Source: an uncultured Cytophagales bacterium (lineage in GTDB: Bacteria > Bacteroidota > Bacteroidia > Cytophagales > Amoebophilaceae). Taken from it: 64,000 nt of DNA. Location of the stretch: the NCBI GenBank assembly GCA_946409305.1, contig CAMJVU010000001.1, positions 59,173-123,172 on the forward strand. Reading direction: 5' to 3'. The translations under genes and the position numbers were made by a program. Shown here one piece after another: positions 55,609 through 64,000 of this stretch. Numbering within the stretch: the stretch's first letter is position 1; every line of letters begins with the position of its first letter. Below the pieces are notes generated by a model. The model saw only the letters and a list, made by a program, of their open reading frames with translations, did no database searches and was not told where the DNA came from.

Positions 55609-56902
55609 ATAGTTTATTTAATATGTTTTCATCCAATGATTTTGATGATTTGGCACCTAATGATTTTATGTTCTCTATTCTGCTTATTATATTTCCCTTG
55701 CCATCATATAGTTTTTTTGTCGATTCTATATAAGAAGTTTTTGCATTGTCTATTTGTTTCCCTATTTGTTTAAGGTCTTCTATAAACCCAACAAATTTAT
55801 CGTACAATGCTCCACTTTGTTGAGCTATCAACATTGCATTTTTATTTTGATATTCATTGCGCCATACGTTCGATACTGTTCGTAACGTTGCAAACAAAGA
55901 CGAAGGAGATACAATTATGATGTTTCTATTATACGCTTCAGTAATAATGTTCTGATCATTCTGTATTATCAACGTAAATGCCTGTTCTATTGGTATAAAC
56001 ATCAACACAAAATCTAAACTATTTGCGTAGATTTTAGATTGATAATCTTTATCTGATAACATTATTATGTGTCTTTTTATAGATGTTAAATGCTTTTTTA
56101 ATTGATCGTTTCTTTCGTCGTTATTATTGGAGTTAAAATATTGTTCGTAATTAACAAGTGATACTTTTGAATCTATTACTATACGTTTCTGTGATGGTAG
56201 GTTAATGATTACATCAGGTTGAAGTCTTTTCCCTTCATCCGTAACGACTGATTCTTGTATTAAATATTCACGTCCTTTTTCCAGTCCTGAAATTTCAAGG
56301 ATTTTTTCCAATATATATTCTCCCCAATTGCCTTGTATTTTGGTATCTCCTTTAATGGCATTAGTTAGATTTTCAGCTTCTTTAGTCATTCTATTGTTGA
56401 GTGCATATAACTTTCCTATCTCTAATCTCAAAGATGTGGTCTGATCATTATTGTTTTTATTCGATGTTTCTATTTGTTTTTCAAACATTTGGATTTTTTC
56501 GGCAAGAGGCTTTAAAATGTTATCAAGGTTTGTTTGGTTTTGTTCTGTGAATTTTTTTGTTTTTTCTTCTAAAATATTATTAGCAAGATTTTGAAATTGT
56601 GTTAACATCTGTTTCTGAGCCTCATTACTGTTGTTTTTTATTTCATCGATCTTAGCATGTAACTGTCTAATTTCATAATCTTTGATATTTATATCGTTGA
56701 TTAACGCGTTATTTTTCTCTTTCAAATTGTTATTTTCGTTATTACAGTCAACTAATTGTTTTTCAATACCGTCTATTGTTGATTGGAAATCGACATTTCG
56801 TTGTTGTAAAATTATTAACTTACTCCTGCAGAAAAACAGTTTTATAACTAGAAATAAAATACTTGCGATTGTCAGGATATTTAGTATTAGCAGAGTTGTC
56901 AT
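55601..56902 (-). CDS. rmuC: RmuC family DNA recombination protein
   Basis: A 433-residue protein with an N-terminal membrane anchor (TLLILNILTIASILFLVIKL), a long coiled coil (about 30-140, IEKQLVDCNNENNNLKEKNN and on), and the conserved RmuC core: IQGNWGEYILEKILEISGLE, QPDVIINLP, RIVIDSKVSLVNYEQYF, FVLMFIPIEQAFTLI and IIIVSPSSLFATLRTV. RmuC is thought to limit recombination between inverted repeats; the core is a PD-(D/E)XK-like nuclease fold. Length is normal. It overlaps the next gene by eight bases. The gene is a single copy and is intact. Confidence 0.95.
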   Translation of the reverse strand: MTTLLILNILTIASILFLVIKLFFCRSKLIILQQRNVDFQSTIDGIEKQLVDCNNENNNLKEKNNALINDINIKDYEIRQLHAKIDEIKNNSNEAQKQMLTQFQNLANNILEEKTKKFTEQNQTNLDNILKPLAEKIQMFEKQIETSNKNNNDQTTSLRLEIGKLYALNNRMTKEAENLTNAIKGDTKIQGNWGEYILEKILEISGLEKGREYLIQESVVTDEGKRLQPDVIINLPSQKRIVIDSKVSLVNYEQYFNSNNNDERNDQLKKHLTSIKRHIIMLSDKDYQSKIYANSLDFVLMFIPIEQAFTLIIQNDQNIITEAYNRNIIIVSPSSLFATLRTVSNVWRNEYQNKNAMLIAQQSGALYDKFVGFIEDLKQIGKQIDNAKTSYIESTKKLYDGKGNIISRIENIKSLGAKSSKSLDENILNKLYE

Positions 56903-57097
56903 AATTATTTAGTTAAAACAAAATTTGTGGCTCATATATCACTATGGTCCGTACATTTACCACCTAAGTTTCTCTTACCAACGTAGGTTCTTACACGTTT
57001 TTGATAATTATGTTGTGATAAAGTTGAAATTTAGCATATTCTGTAGTTTTGATATTCAACTTCTATAACTGTCCAAATTGTGAGATAATATAATATT

Positions 57098-57337
57098 ATG
57101 AAATTCTGTGTAAAGTCCTTCTTCGATAGTGTATTGGATTTGGATGAAGTTTCTTTTGTGAGAATGAATGGGGTTGATGGAAGTTTCCAAATATTTAAGG
57201 ATCATTGTGATGCGGTAATTGTATTGAAGAGTGGAGTAGTCGAGTACAAATTAGAAAATGGTCATGAAGATAGTTTACTGGTAGATTGTGGCGGCGTAGT
57301 TTCAGTGTTTGGTGGCAATATAACTGTTTTGATATGA
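57098..57337 (+). CDS. atpC: ATP synthase epsilon subunit, short form
   Basis: A 79-residue protein matching the N-terminal beta-sandwich of the F1 epsilon subunit: VSFVRMNGVDGSFQIFKDHC (equivalent of ...LPG..G.~G~LPGH) then VIVLKSGVVEYKLENG and VDCGGVVSVFGGNITVL. The C-terminal helical hairpin that inhibits ATP hydrolysis is missing; short epsilon is usual in Bacteroidota. It couples the rotor to the catalytic ring. It stands alone here, away from other atp genes. tRNA-Ala(GGC) begins five bases after the stop, so they are co-transcribed. Confidence 0.85.
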   Translation: MKFCVKSFFDSVLDLDEVSFVRMNGVDGSFQIFKDHCDAVIVLKSGVVEYKLENGHEDSLLVDCGGVVSVFGGNITVLI

Positions 57338-57342
57338 TTGTA

Positions 57343-57415
57343 GGGGATATAGCTTAGTTGGTAGAGTGTTTGAATGGCATTCAAAAGGTCATCGGTTCGA
57401 GTCCGATTATCTCCA
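57343..57415 (+). tRNA. tRNA-Ala(GGC)
   Basis: A 73-base cloverleaf with acceptor GGGGATA/TATCTCC including the G3:U70 identity pair, anticodon loop ATGGCAT (GGC, codon GCC/GCT) on stem TTTGA/TCAAA, discriminator A and T-loop TTCGAGT. It differs at about five bases from tRNA-Ala(CGC) at 24.1 kb. CCA is not encoded. nusA starts 72 bases downstream on the same strand. Confidence 0.95.
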
Positions 57416-57487
57416 CGAAAGTAAGTTTTAGTGGGTGCTTCTTCGTTTACGCGTGTTTTATAAGTTGAAACAGTGTAAGTAGGTATT

Positions 57488-58759
57488 ATGGGTGTGGGGA
57501 ACGGTTTTTTATTAAAGGCTTTTACCGATTTTAGTGATAATTCTGGTCTCGATAGGGGAGTTGTCTTGAAAATATTGAAAAATTCATTTGATGAAATGAT
57601 AATAAATAGATTTGGATCTATTGACGGTTTTGAGGTTATTTTAGATGTTGATCATGATTATATTCAAGTTTTCCGCGAGAAATTAGTGGTTAAAAGCAAT
57701 AGTGAGGTGAAAAATGATGTCGACGAAATTAGTTTGTCGAATGCAAGGAAAATATATCCAGATTCTTTAGTTGGTGAAAGTATTGTTGTCGATTTTGATT
57801 TGAAAAATTTTTCAGAGAAAGATTTATTTTATTTCAAGGAGGTTTTTACTGCTCATCTTAAAGATGCAAAAAAAAACAAATTGTACTTAGAATACAGTGG
57901 TCTTTTAGGAACTATTATTTCTGTTGAAGTTGTTAGAGTGTGCAATAGGTATATCGTTGTAAATGATACTAATGGAAATGAATTTTACATAAAGGCACAC
58001 AATCAGATACCTGGAGAACACTACTCTAAGAACAAAATGATAAAAGTTTTAGTTTCTGAAGTTAAAAAATGCGGGGATGATATTGTCGTTATTCTTAATA
58101 GATCCTCGGATATGTTTTTGGAAAAGTTGCTCGAATCTGAAGTTCCAGAAATTAAAGAGGGTACAATTTTGATAAGAAAAGTTGCTCGTATCCCTGGTGA
58201 TAGGTCAAAAATAGTAGTTGAGTCTATTGATGAACATATAGATCCGGTCGGGACATGTGTAGGTATCCAATGTTCTCGAATAGGAACCATTTGGAATGAA
58301 TTGAAATGTGAGTCTGTGCAGGTGGTACAGTATTCTGATGATTTGAGTACTTTTATATCAAGAGTTTTAGGAACTAATATTGTTAGGGAGGTTAAGGTTA
58401 TTGACGATGAAAATATTTTTATTTACGTGAATAAAGACCAGTTCGGTTTATCAGTAGGTAAAAATGGTAGTAATGTTAAACTTCTGAAAATGTTGTTAAA
58501 TCGAAGTGTTGATATTTTTGCGTATGATTCTGAATCTGAAAGATGCGAAACTGTTGAACTTTTGAAGGACGAGTTAGACCCATGGATTATCAGAGGTTTG
58601 AAAAATAATGGTTACTGTTACTTAAAAGATATTTTATCGACCCCTAAAGATGTGTTGGAAAAAAAAACTGATTTTGAAAAAAAAACTATAGACAGGATAT
58701 GTGAATTAGCAAAGGAAAACGTAAAATGTGGTGAAGATGGTAAATACTTTACATGTTGA
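57488..58759 (+). CDS. nusA: Transcription termination/antitermination protein NusA
   Basis: A 423-residue RNA polymerase-binding factor that affects pausing, termination and antitermination. It has the N-terminal RNAP-binding domain (about 1-120), an S1 domain starting GLLGTIISVEVVRV (about 136), and two KH domains. In KH1 the region reads DPVGTCVGIQCSRIG where most NusA proteins have CVGMKGSRI, so the GxxG loop is altered (QC for KG). KH2 has the normal SVGKNGSNVKLLK. The C-terminus has a helix-hairpin-like PWIIRGLKNNGYCYL. The usual upstream rimP is not present; a tRNA-Ala is there instead. It overlaps infB. Confidence 0.95.
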   Translation: MGVGNGFLLKAFTDFSDNSGLDRGVVLKILKNSFDEMIINRFGSIDGFEVILDVDHDYIQVFREKLVVKSNSEVKNDVDEISLSNARKIYPDSLVGESIVVDFDLKNFSEKDLFYFKEVFTAHLKDAKKNKLYLEYSGLLGTIISVEVVRVCNRYIVVNDTNGNEFYIKAHNQIPGEHYSKNKMIKVLVSEVKKCGDDIVVILNRSSDMFLEKLLESEVPEIKEGTILIRKVARIPGDRSKIVVESIDEHIDPVGTCVGIQCSRIGTIWNELKCESVQVVQYSDDLSTFISRVLGTNIVREVKVIDDENIFIYVNKDQFGLSVGKNGSNVKLLKMLLNRSVDIFAYDSESERCETVELLKDELDPWIIRGLKNNGYCYLKDILSTPKDVLEKKTDFEKKTIDRICELAKENVKCGEDGKYFTC

Positions 58760-61212
58760 TGAAGCAAGACATTAGACTTTATACGGTTGCTAAGGAGTTT
58801 AACGTATCTACTTTTACTTTGGTTGATTTTTTGGAAAAGAAGGGTGTGCATGTTGTCAACAATCCGAATACAAAATTAACAATTGACCAATATTCCATGA
58901 TAAAAGAGTCATTTGTAAAAGACAATACTAACAAGTTTACTGTAGATATTGGTCAACGTAAATACGAAAATTTGAAGGTTGATGGTAGTAGTGAAAGATT
59001 GCCGTTTAAGAGTAATATTTCTAAAACTTGGGACAATTTGAATTCCAAAAAGAAAACAGATGCTCATGTTAATGATGATGATGTTATTGTTTGTGATGTA
59101 AGTAGGGGAGGGAATAGTGTTCAGAATAGTGGTAAAGAAAACAATAATAATGATGTCATTGGTAGTAAAGAGCAACCTTTTGGTTTGAAGGTTGTAAGTC
59201 ATTTCGATGTTTCACAATATATTAACAGCAGGAACAAACCTAGTAGAAAGACCGGTGTTTCAAGCGGTGGAGTTGGGAATAATGTAAATTCTGAGACTAT
59301 AAAATCAGGTGTCAACGTAAGTATAAAGGCGGGTCAAACAAAAAATAAAAGTAATGACGAACAAAAAAAAAATCAATATAGTGGTTTTAATAATTTTAGG
59401 AGGAGTGCAAATAAAAAATATATAAAAAGGACTGGTAGCAAAAAAATTGTAAAAATAAAACGTGTTGAGCGTAAAGATGAAACAAAGGTTATAGAAATAT
59501 CAGATGCGATAACTGTTTGTGATTTTGCGAATATATTGGAACTTCCTGTTGGTGATGTTATAAAATGTTGCGATGATATGGGAGTCGTTGCATCAGCTAA
59601 TCAAATTTTAACTAAAGATACAATTGAAATACTAGCTGAGGAATTTGGTGTTAATTTAAAGATTAACTCTTTGGATGATGATTTGATTTTTAGTAATGAT
59701 TCTGAGTTAACACACAGGATCCCAATAGTTACGGTGATGGGGCATGTTGATCATGGGAAGACTTCATTGCTCGATTATATTAGGAAATCTAATATTACAA
59801 AAGGAGAATCTGGCGGAATAACTCAACATTTAGGAGCGTATAAAATTAAAACTACGAGTGGAAAGGATGTAGTGTTTTTAGATACACCTGGTCATGAGGC
59901 GTTCGTTGCAATGAGAAATAGGGGAGCAAGAGTAACCGACGTGGTGGTAATGGTTATAGCTGCTGATGATGGCGTTAAACAACAGACTAAAGAGGCTTTG
60001 TCTCAAGCGCAAATGTCTGGCGCTCCCATAATTTTTGCAATTAACAAAATTGATAAAGAGGGTGCTAACCCAGATAAAATTAAAGAAACATTGGCATCAA
60101 TGAATTTCCTTGTTGAGGATTGGGGAGGAAAATATCAATGTCAGAACATTTCTGCAAAAACAGGTGAGGGTGTTGAGGATTTGTTGTCAAAAATTTTGCT
60201 TGAAGCAGAAATGTTAGATCTAAAATCTCATAGCACTGGGCCAGCTAGCGGTGTCGTCCTGGAATCGTCAAAAGATCAGTTTAAAGGTTTTATAAATAAT
60301 TGTCTGGTTTTAGATGGAAGACTAGACGTAGGCGATGTTGTTGTAGCTGGTACCTGTTGGGGAAAAGTGAAATCAATGTTTGATGATAATGATAGAAACG
60401 TAAAGGAAGCAGTCAATGTCTCTGTCGTAAAAGTGTTAGGTCTGAATGGGGCAGTAATTGCGGGTGGTAGGTTTGTAGTAGTAGAAACAGAAAAAAGAGC
60501 AAAGGAAATAGTAGATAGGAGAGTACAAATATTGAAGGAACAAAATGCTCAAAATGTAAACAGATTGAAGATGAAAGAGTTGGAGAGGAGAATGGCTTTG
60601 GAAAATTATGAAGAAATAAATATCATAGTCAAGGCAGATGTATATGGTTCTGCGCAAGCATTGGCAGACTCTTTAGTAAAACTCTCAACAGATAATGTAT
60701 TGATAAAGATTGTTAAAAATGATGTAGGTATAATAACTGATTCTGACGTACAATTTGCCGTTACTACGAGGTCTATAATAATAGCGTTTAACGTTAAGAC
60801 TCTTCCTTCAAGTGTAAAATTAGCACGACAGAATAACGTTGATATTAGATCTTATTCGATAATATACGATGCACTTGATGATGTCAGTTCAATGGTGGAT
60901 AATATGTTCAAGAGTAAGTTTACAGAGGAATATGTAGGTAAGGCTGAAGTTAAGGCTATATTTAACATATCAAAAGTTGGACTCATTGCTGGTTGTATTG
61001 TGTTAGAAGGACCAATTCAGTCCACGAATACAGTTAAAGTCATTAGAGGTAATGAAAAAATATTTGAAGGAAAGATAAAAGATTTAAAACATTTTAAAAC
61101 ATCGGTAAAAGAAGTAAAAGCCGATACTGAATGTGGAATTAGTTTGGAGAAATACAATGATTTTAATGTTGGGGATATAATTGAATGTTACAAAGTTACA
61201 TGTAAAGTGTAA
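58753..61212 (+). CDS. infB: Translation initiation factor IF-2
   Basis: An 819-residue GTPase that brings fMet-tRNA to the 30S subunit. Residues about 1-320 are an Asn/Lys/Ser-rich, poorly conserved N-terminal region with an IF2N motif at the start (RLYTVAKEFNVSTFTLVDFL). The G-domain has G1 VTVMGHVDHGKTSLLDYIRK, G3 FLDTPGHEAFVAMRNRGA and G4 INKIDKEGANPD, and domains II-IV follow, ending with DVGVITDSDVQFA-like and GLIAGCIVLEG stretches. The start at 58753 or 58759 overlaps the nusA stop, as in many bacteria, so the two are co-expressed. The length is slightly short for Bacteroidota because of the N-terminal region. Confidence 0.96.
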   Translation: MLMKQDIRLYTVAKEFNVSTFTLVDFLEKKGVHVVNNPNTKLTIDQYSMIKESFVKDNTNKFTVDIGQRKYENLKVDGSSERLPFKSNISKTWDNLNSKKKTDAHVNDDDVIVCDVSRGGNSVQNSGKENNNNDVIGSKEQPFGLKVVSHFDVSQYINSRNKPSRKTGVSSGGVGNNVNSETIKSGVNVSIKAGQTKNKSNDEQKKNQYSGFNNFRRSANKKYIKRTGSKKIVKIKRVERKDETKVIEISDAITVCDFANILELPVGDVIKCCDDMGVVASANQILTKDTIEILAEEFGVNLKINSLDDDLIFSNDSELTHRIPIVTVMGHVDHGKTSLLDYIRKSNITKGESGGITQHLGAYKIKTTSGKDVVFLDTPGHEAFVAMRNRGARVTDVVVMVIAADDGVKQQTKEALSQAQMSGAPIIFAINKIDKEGANPDKIKETLASMNFLVEDWGGKYQCQNISAKTGEGVEDLLSKILLEAEMLDLKSHSTGPASGVVLESSKDQFKGFINNCLVLDGRLDVGDVVVAGTCWGKVKSMFDDNDRNVKEAVNVSVVKVLGLNGAVIAGGRFVVVETEKRAKEIVDRRVQILKEQNAQNVNRLKMKELERRMALENYEEINIIVKADVYGSAQALADSLVKLSTDNVLIKIVKNDVGIITDSDVQFAVTTRSIIIAFNVKTLPSSVKLARQNNVDIRSYSIIYDALDDVSSMVDNMFKSKFTEEYVGKAEVKAIFNISKVGLIAGCIVLEGPIQSTNTVKVIRGNEKIFEGKIKDLKHFKTSVKEVKADTECGISLEKYNDFNVGDIIECYKVTCKV

Positions 61213-61391
61213 GTTGAGAGTTTTTTTAGAGAGATTGTCGAATGTTCTTGTTTGATGTATGAACTTACAAATAGTATTGGAGTAGTTAGATGTTAACTTG
61301 GGATGTTTAGTATTGAGGTTGTGGTAAATTTGTTAACCAGGTAACCTTATCGTCACTATGATAGTGGAGTGTACTTGATCTTACACGTGTG

Positions 61392-62261
61392 TCAATAATT
61401 TGTTAGTTGATGTTGTATTTTATATGCCTTGTGAAGGTTACTCAATAATGCTATTATTGTCATTGGGCCGACTCCTCCAGGAACAGGAGTTATATAACTA
61501 CATTTATTTTTTACATTTTCATAGTCTACATCGCCAACAAGTTTTGTCCCGCATTTTTTTTTGTCATCTTTCACTCTTGTTATTCCAACATCAATGACTA
61601 TAGCATCTTTTTTAACCATATTTTCATTTATTAAATGTGAAATGCCTGTAGCACTTATTAGTATATCAGCTGATAATGTGTGTTCTTGAAGATTATTAGT
61701 TTTAGAATGACATAATGTAACTGTCATATTTCCGTATTGGATGTTTTTGGATAATAAAATATTTAGCGGTGTCCCAACGGTTAATCCGCGACCTATTATT
61801 GTACATTTCTTCCCACATGTCTGTATTTTGTAATGTTCTAACAATAGATATATCCCAAAAGGAGTTGCTGGTATTAGCATTTTGTCTAGACTATCATTTA
61901 GTATCAACTGACCATAATTATATGGGTGTAATCCATCGATATCTTTTATTGGGTTAATGTGTTTCAATATTCTCTGTGCATTTATGTGTCTTGGAAGTGG
62001 TAATTGGACGATAATTCCATTTACATCGCTATTGTTCAAATCATCGATTAATAACAATAAATCATTTTCATTAATGTCATTGTACTTGTGTAAATTTACA
62101 CTTATTCCCATTGATTCAGCCGTCTTGATTTTATTATTAACGTATATTTGACTTGGAATGTCATCTCCAATAAGGACAATTGCCATCTTTATTTTAAGAC
62201 TAGTGCATAATGATTTTCTTATTTCTTCGGATACATGTTTTCCATCAAGCAATTGATACAT
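61392..62261 (-). CDS. folD: Methylenetetrahydrofolate dehydrogenase/cyclohydrolase
   Basis: A 289-residue bifunctional enzyme that converts 5,10-methylene-THF to 10-formyl-THF with NADP. The motifs are YVNNKIKTAESMGI with catalytic Lys, GIIVQLPLPRHIN, KDIDGLHPYNYGQL, the nucleotide-binding GRGLTVGTPLNILL and the C-terminal ITPVPGGVGPMTIIALLSN. It begins MYQLLDGKHVSEEIRKSLC. Length is normal. Together with glyA it closes the small one-carbon cycle. The gene is convergent with infB and divergent from the next hydrolase gene, 59 bases away. Confidence 0.97.
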   Translation of the reverse strand: MYQLLDGKHVSEEIRKSLCTSLKIKMAIVLIGDDIPSQIYVNNKIKTAESMGISVNLHKYNDINENDLLLLIDDLNNSDVNGIIVQLPLPRHINAQRILKHINPIKDIDGLHPYNYGQLILNDSLDKMLIPATPFGIYLLLEHYKIQTCGKKCTIIGRGLTVGTPLNILLSKNIQYGNMTVTLCHSKTNNLQEHTLSADILISATGISHLINENMVKKDAIVIDVGITRVKDDKKKCGTKLVGDVDYENVKNKCSYITPVPGGVGPMTIIALLSNLHKAYKIQHQLTNY

Positions 62262-62320
62262 ACTAATATCATGTAAATATTTTGTGATATTGATGTCTTC
62301 ATGTTAATAAAGTTTATGTT

Positions 62321-63346
62321 ATGAACAAGGTCTTAAAACGTACATTAATTGCTTTACTTTCACTTATACTTGTATTCATTGTTTTTGCTTATTTTTTTGT
62401 TGGAAATTATTTTTATAATTTTGCTTTAAGTCCACAAAGCAAGTGGGAGAGTGTTCTTGATTTTAAAATGCCAGATATACCTGTTGAAGAACAAAATAAG
62501 ATATTGGGCAGTAAGTGTGATCCTAAGGATCTTCGTAAGATGGTTTTCGAAAGAGAAAGACAATCACTTATTAGGGTGGGACAAGCACAAAAATGGATGA
62601 AAACAACGTTATATGAAGACGTTTATATAAAGTCGTTCGATGGATTAAAGTTACACGCCTATAAAGTGCCAAATGGGGGTAGTAATAAGTGGTGTATTAT
62701 TGCTCATGGATACATGGCTAGTGGTTTAGACTTAATAGTTGAGGCCAAGGCTTTTTACGAATTGGGTTTTAATTTGTTGATGTTGGATTTACGTGGACAT
62801 GGGAAGTCTGAAGGATCTTATATAGGAATGGGATGGCATGACAGATTGGACGTAAAAAAATGGATAGAATACATAGTCAACGAGAATGGGAACTCATCGA
62901 TAATTCTTTATGGAGTTTCAATGGGGGCTACTACTGTCATGATGGTATTGGGAGAACAGTTGCCAAGTAATGTTAGATTGGCAATAGAAGATTGCGGTTA
63001 CAATTCAATAAAAGAAGAAGTTGAATATTTGGTTAATTTTATGTTTGGATTACCTGCATGGCCGATAGTAAGTGCTGCAAATCTCATTACTAAATTAAGA
63101 GCGGGGTTTTTCCTCGGAGATGGAAATTGTGTTGAACAACTTAAAAAAAATAAACTTCCTGTGCTGTTTATTCATGGAGATAGTGATACTTTTGTTCCAA
63201 CAAGTAATTTAGAAAAATTATTCAAAGCTTCTAATGGCCCAAAAGAAAAATTGATAATAGAAAACGCTTCCCACGCTAAGTCACTTGTTATGGATTTTGA
63301 TCTTTATTGGGACACTATAAAGAGTTTTTTAGATAAATACCTGTAA
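62321..63346 (+). CDS. Membrane-anchored alpha/beta hydrolase
   Basis: A 341-residue serine hydrolase. Residues 1-32 form an N-terminal membrane anchor (LKRTLIALLSLILVFIVFAY). The fold has the oxyanion-type motif CIIAHGYMASGLDL, LMLDLRGHGKSEGSY, the nucleophile elbow GVSMGATTVM (Ser about residue 206), the acid FIHGDSDTFVPTSN (Asp) and His in ENASHAKSL. The anchor and the S33-type order are those of a broad family in Firmicutes and Bacteroidota whose natural substrates (lipids, peptides) are not known. Nothing else on this strand is adjacent. It is the last complete gene. Confidence 0.9.
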   Translation: MNKVLKRTLIALLSLILVFIVFAYFFVGNYFYNFALSPQSKWESVLDFKMPDIPVEEQNKILGSKCDPKDLRKMVFERERQSLIRVGQAQKWMKTTLYEDVYIKSFDGLKLHAYKVPNGGSNKWCIIAHGYMASGLDLIVEAKAFYELGFNLLMLDLRGHGKSEGSYIGMGWHDRLDVKKWIEYIVNENGNSSIILYGVSMGATTVMMVLGEQLPSNVRLAIEDCGYNSIKEEVEYLVNFMFGLPAWPIVSAANLITKLRAGFFLGDGNCVEQLKKNKLPVLFIHGDSDTFVPTSNLEKLFKASNGPKEKLIIENASHAKSLVMDFDLYWDTIKSFLDKYL

Positions 63347-63587
63347 TTCTCGTTTTTGGTTTAATATTTTGAAACGTTCTTGCTTTAAATTGTCTTCGCT
63401 TATCGTGTTAGACTAGTCATTATGAATAAATTCTCGTTGATGAATAAGTTTTTTGTTCGTTGGCTTTTGATGTTTTTAAAATTTATAGGGAATGTTAAAT
63501 TTTCGACATGTTGGATTGAATAAGTTGGTTTATTGATTTTTACTGTTGTCTATGTAGTCGATGTAAACATTTCTAACAAAATTTTGT
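63347..63587. other. Intergenic region before the last barrel gene
   Basis: About 240 A+T-rich bases without a supported gene. It must carry the promoter of the final barrel copy; its last 20 bases pass into the (TTTA)5 tract described at 63588. Confidence 0.5.
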
Positions 63588-63607
63588 TTTATTTATTTAT
63601 TTATTTA
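63588..63607 (+). repeat. (TTTA)5 tract running into the start codon of the barrel gene
   Basis: Five perfect TTTA units end with the A of the start codon of the final barrel gene; copy 1 has four units in the same place. The rest of the upstream sequence of the two genes is not obviously alike, so the tract is conserved on its own. Confidence 0.8.
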
Positions 63608-64000
63608 TGAGAGTTAAAATCTTCTGTGCATTAATTGCCGTTGCCTGTTTAAATTCTACCGATACACTCATAGACGATAGTGTGACTTATCGAGAAGATA
63701 ATACAATTGAATCTGAAGATAATACAATTGAATCTATTGAGAACGATAGTAGTAGAAACGATATTGTTCCTAGAAGTAATCGTTGGGTTTCTATTGCGTG
63801 GAGAGGACTGGGTGCTGGAACTATTTTTGGAGGTATTTATTCTATAGTCGAACGTGATGGTAGTGGTTTAGGTATTTTGATCCCATCTCTTTTAAGTGTT
63901 AAGTCTTCATATACGTATTGGCCCAATAAACATGTAGGATTTGTCGGTAAAGCTATTCTGTGTGGAGATATGTATGGTTCATTTATTAGCAATTATTATA
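63607..64000 (+). CDS. Exported small outer-membrane barrel protein, family copy 4, 5' part
   Basis: The first 131 codons of a fourth family member, cut by the window end. The leader MRVKIFCALIAVACLNSTDT is the family leader (compare MRARVFVLIVITYLNST). Then follows a low-complexity stretch with the heptapeptide EDNTIES twice in tandem, and the conserved blocks WVSIAWRGLGAGTIFGGIYS, SYTYWPNKHVGFVGKAIL and CGDMYGSF. No stop is met. Five TTTA units abut the start. The gene extends the family to four loci in 64 kb (three intact as far as seen, one decayed). The missing C-terminus should end in FGK.WW if it is intact. Confidence 0.75.
   Translation, partial: MRVKIFCALIAVACLNSTDTLIDDSVTYREDNTIESEDNTIESIENDSSRNDIVPRSNRWVSIAWRGLGAGTIFGGIYSIVERDGSGLGILIPSLLSVKSSYTYWPNKHVGFVGKAILCGDMYGSFISNYY
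63694..63735 (+). repeat. Tandem 21-bp direct repeat in barrel copy 4
   Basis: Two identical 21-base units coding EDNTIES EDNTIES lie end to end in the variable N-terminal part. The repeat keeps the frame, so a change in copy number would only vary the length of the exposed stretch. The identity of the two units suggests recent duplication. Confidence 0.9.

Overview
The window is strongly A+T-rich bacterial DNA with the standard code (TGA ends mnmG, nusA and others). Gene families point to Bacteroidota: a fused FeoA-FeoB iron transporter, a Bacteroidota-type contractile injection system with its tape-measure protein, a DUF4422 glycosyltransferase relic, a zinc-dependent phospholipase C-like protein, a short ATP synthase epsilon subunit, sigma-54, and starts without Shine-Dalgarno sequences. 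NrdG and FeoAB suggest anaerobic or low-oxygen life. Four clearly broken genes, two genes that are probably frame-disrupted, simple-sequence repeats inside genes for exported proteins, small stripped-down loci and a dense set of unknown exported proteins fit a host-associated or intracellular symbiont under genome reduction. Which Bacteroidota lineage (Bacteroidales-like or Amoebophilus/Cardinium-like) cannot be settled from this window.

Layout. 1-8.5 kb: 3' end of mnmG, a small outer-membrane barrel protein, serS, a DUF4422 pseudogene, a DUF285 repeat protein, a decayed copy of the barrel family, rpoN and a frameshifted exported protein. 8.5-13 kb: an operon-like block of tRNA-Phe, DUF502, an Omp85-family barrel and radA. 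13-19.5 kb: M20 peptidase, a Glu/Gly repeat gene, FeoAB, an EamA transporter and an M23 peptidase. 19.8-21.5 kb: a cluster of small exported proteins, two of which carry ubiquitin-like folds by sequence pattern. 21.5-28 kb: rpsT-ligA, rnhA behind a tRNA-Ala, two broken DUF285 genes, ddl. 27.9-33.8 kb: large exported and barrel proteins, a phospholipase C-like protein, nrdG. 33.8-41.3 kb: a four-gene part of a contractile injection system (PAAR, gp25, large baseplate protein, tape-measure-associated protein). 42-48 kb: tig-clpP-clpX, tRNA-Leu, another barrel paralogue, glyA. 48-56.9 kb: more leader-sharing exported proteins and fragments, a barrel protein, miaB, a lipoprotein-like protein, tRNA-Ser, a PEGA/FlgD-Ig/barrel protein, rmuC. 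57-64 kb: atpC, tRNA-Ala, nusA-infB, folD, an alpha/beta hydrolase and the start of a fourth barrel paralogue.

Housekeeping genes (translation, protein quality control, DNA repair, one-carbon metabolism, peptidoglycan) are interleaved with lineage-specific exported proteins. The most interesting part is the set of short exported proteins built from a shared N-terminal leader and a variable C-terminal part. Two neighbours at 19.9-20.8 kb look like secreted ubiquitin mimics, and one of them is out of frame at an 8-bp tandem repeat. Together with the injection system and the barrel family carrying G8 and (TTTA)n tracts, this suggests a host-interaction gene set that may vary by slippage. That functional reading is inference.
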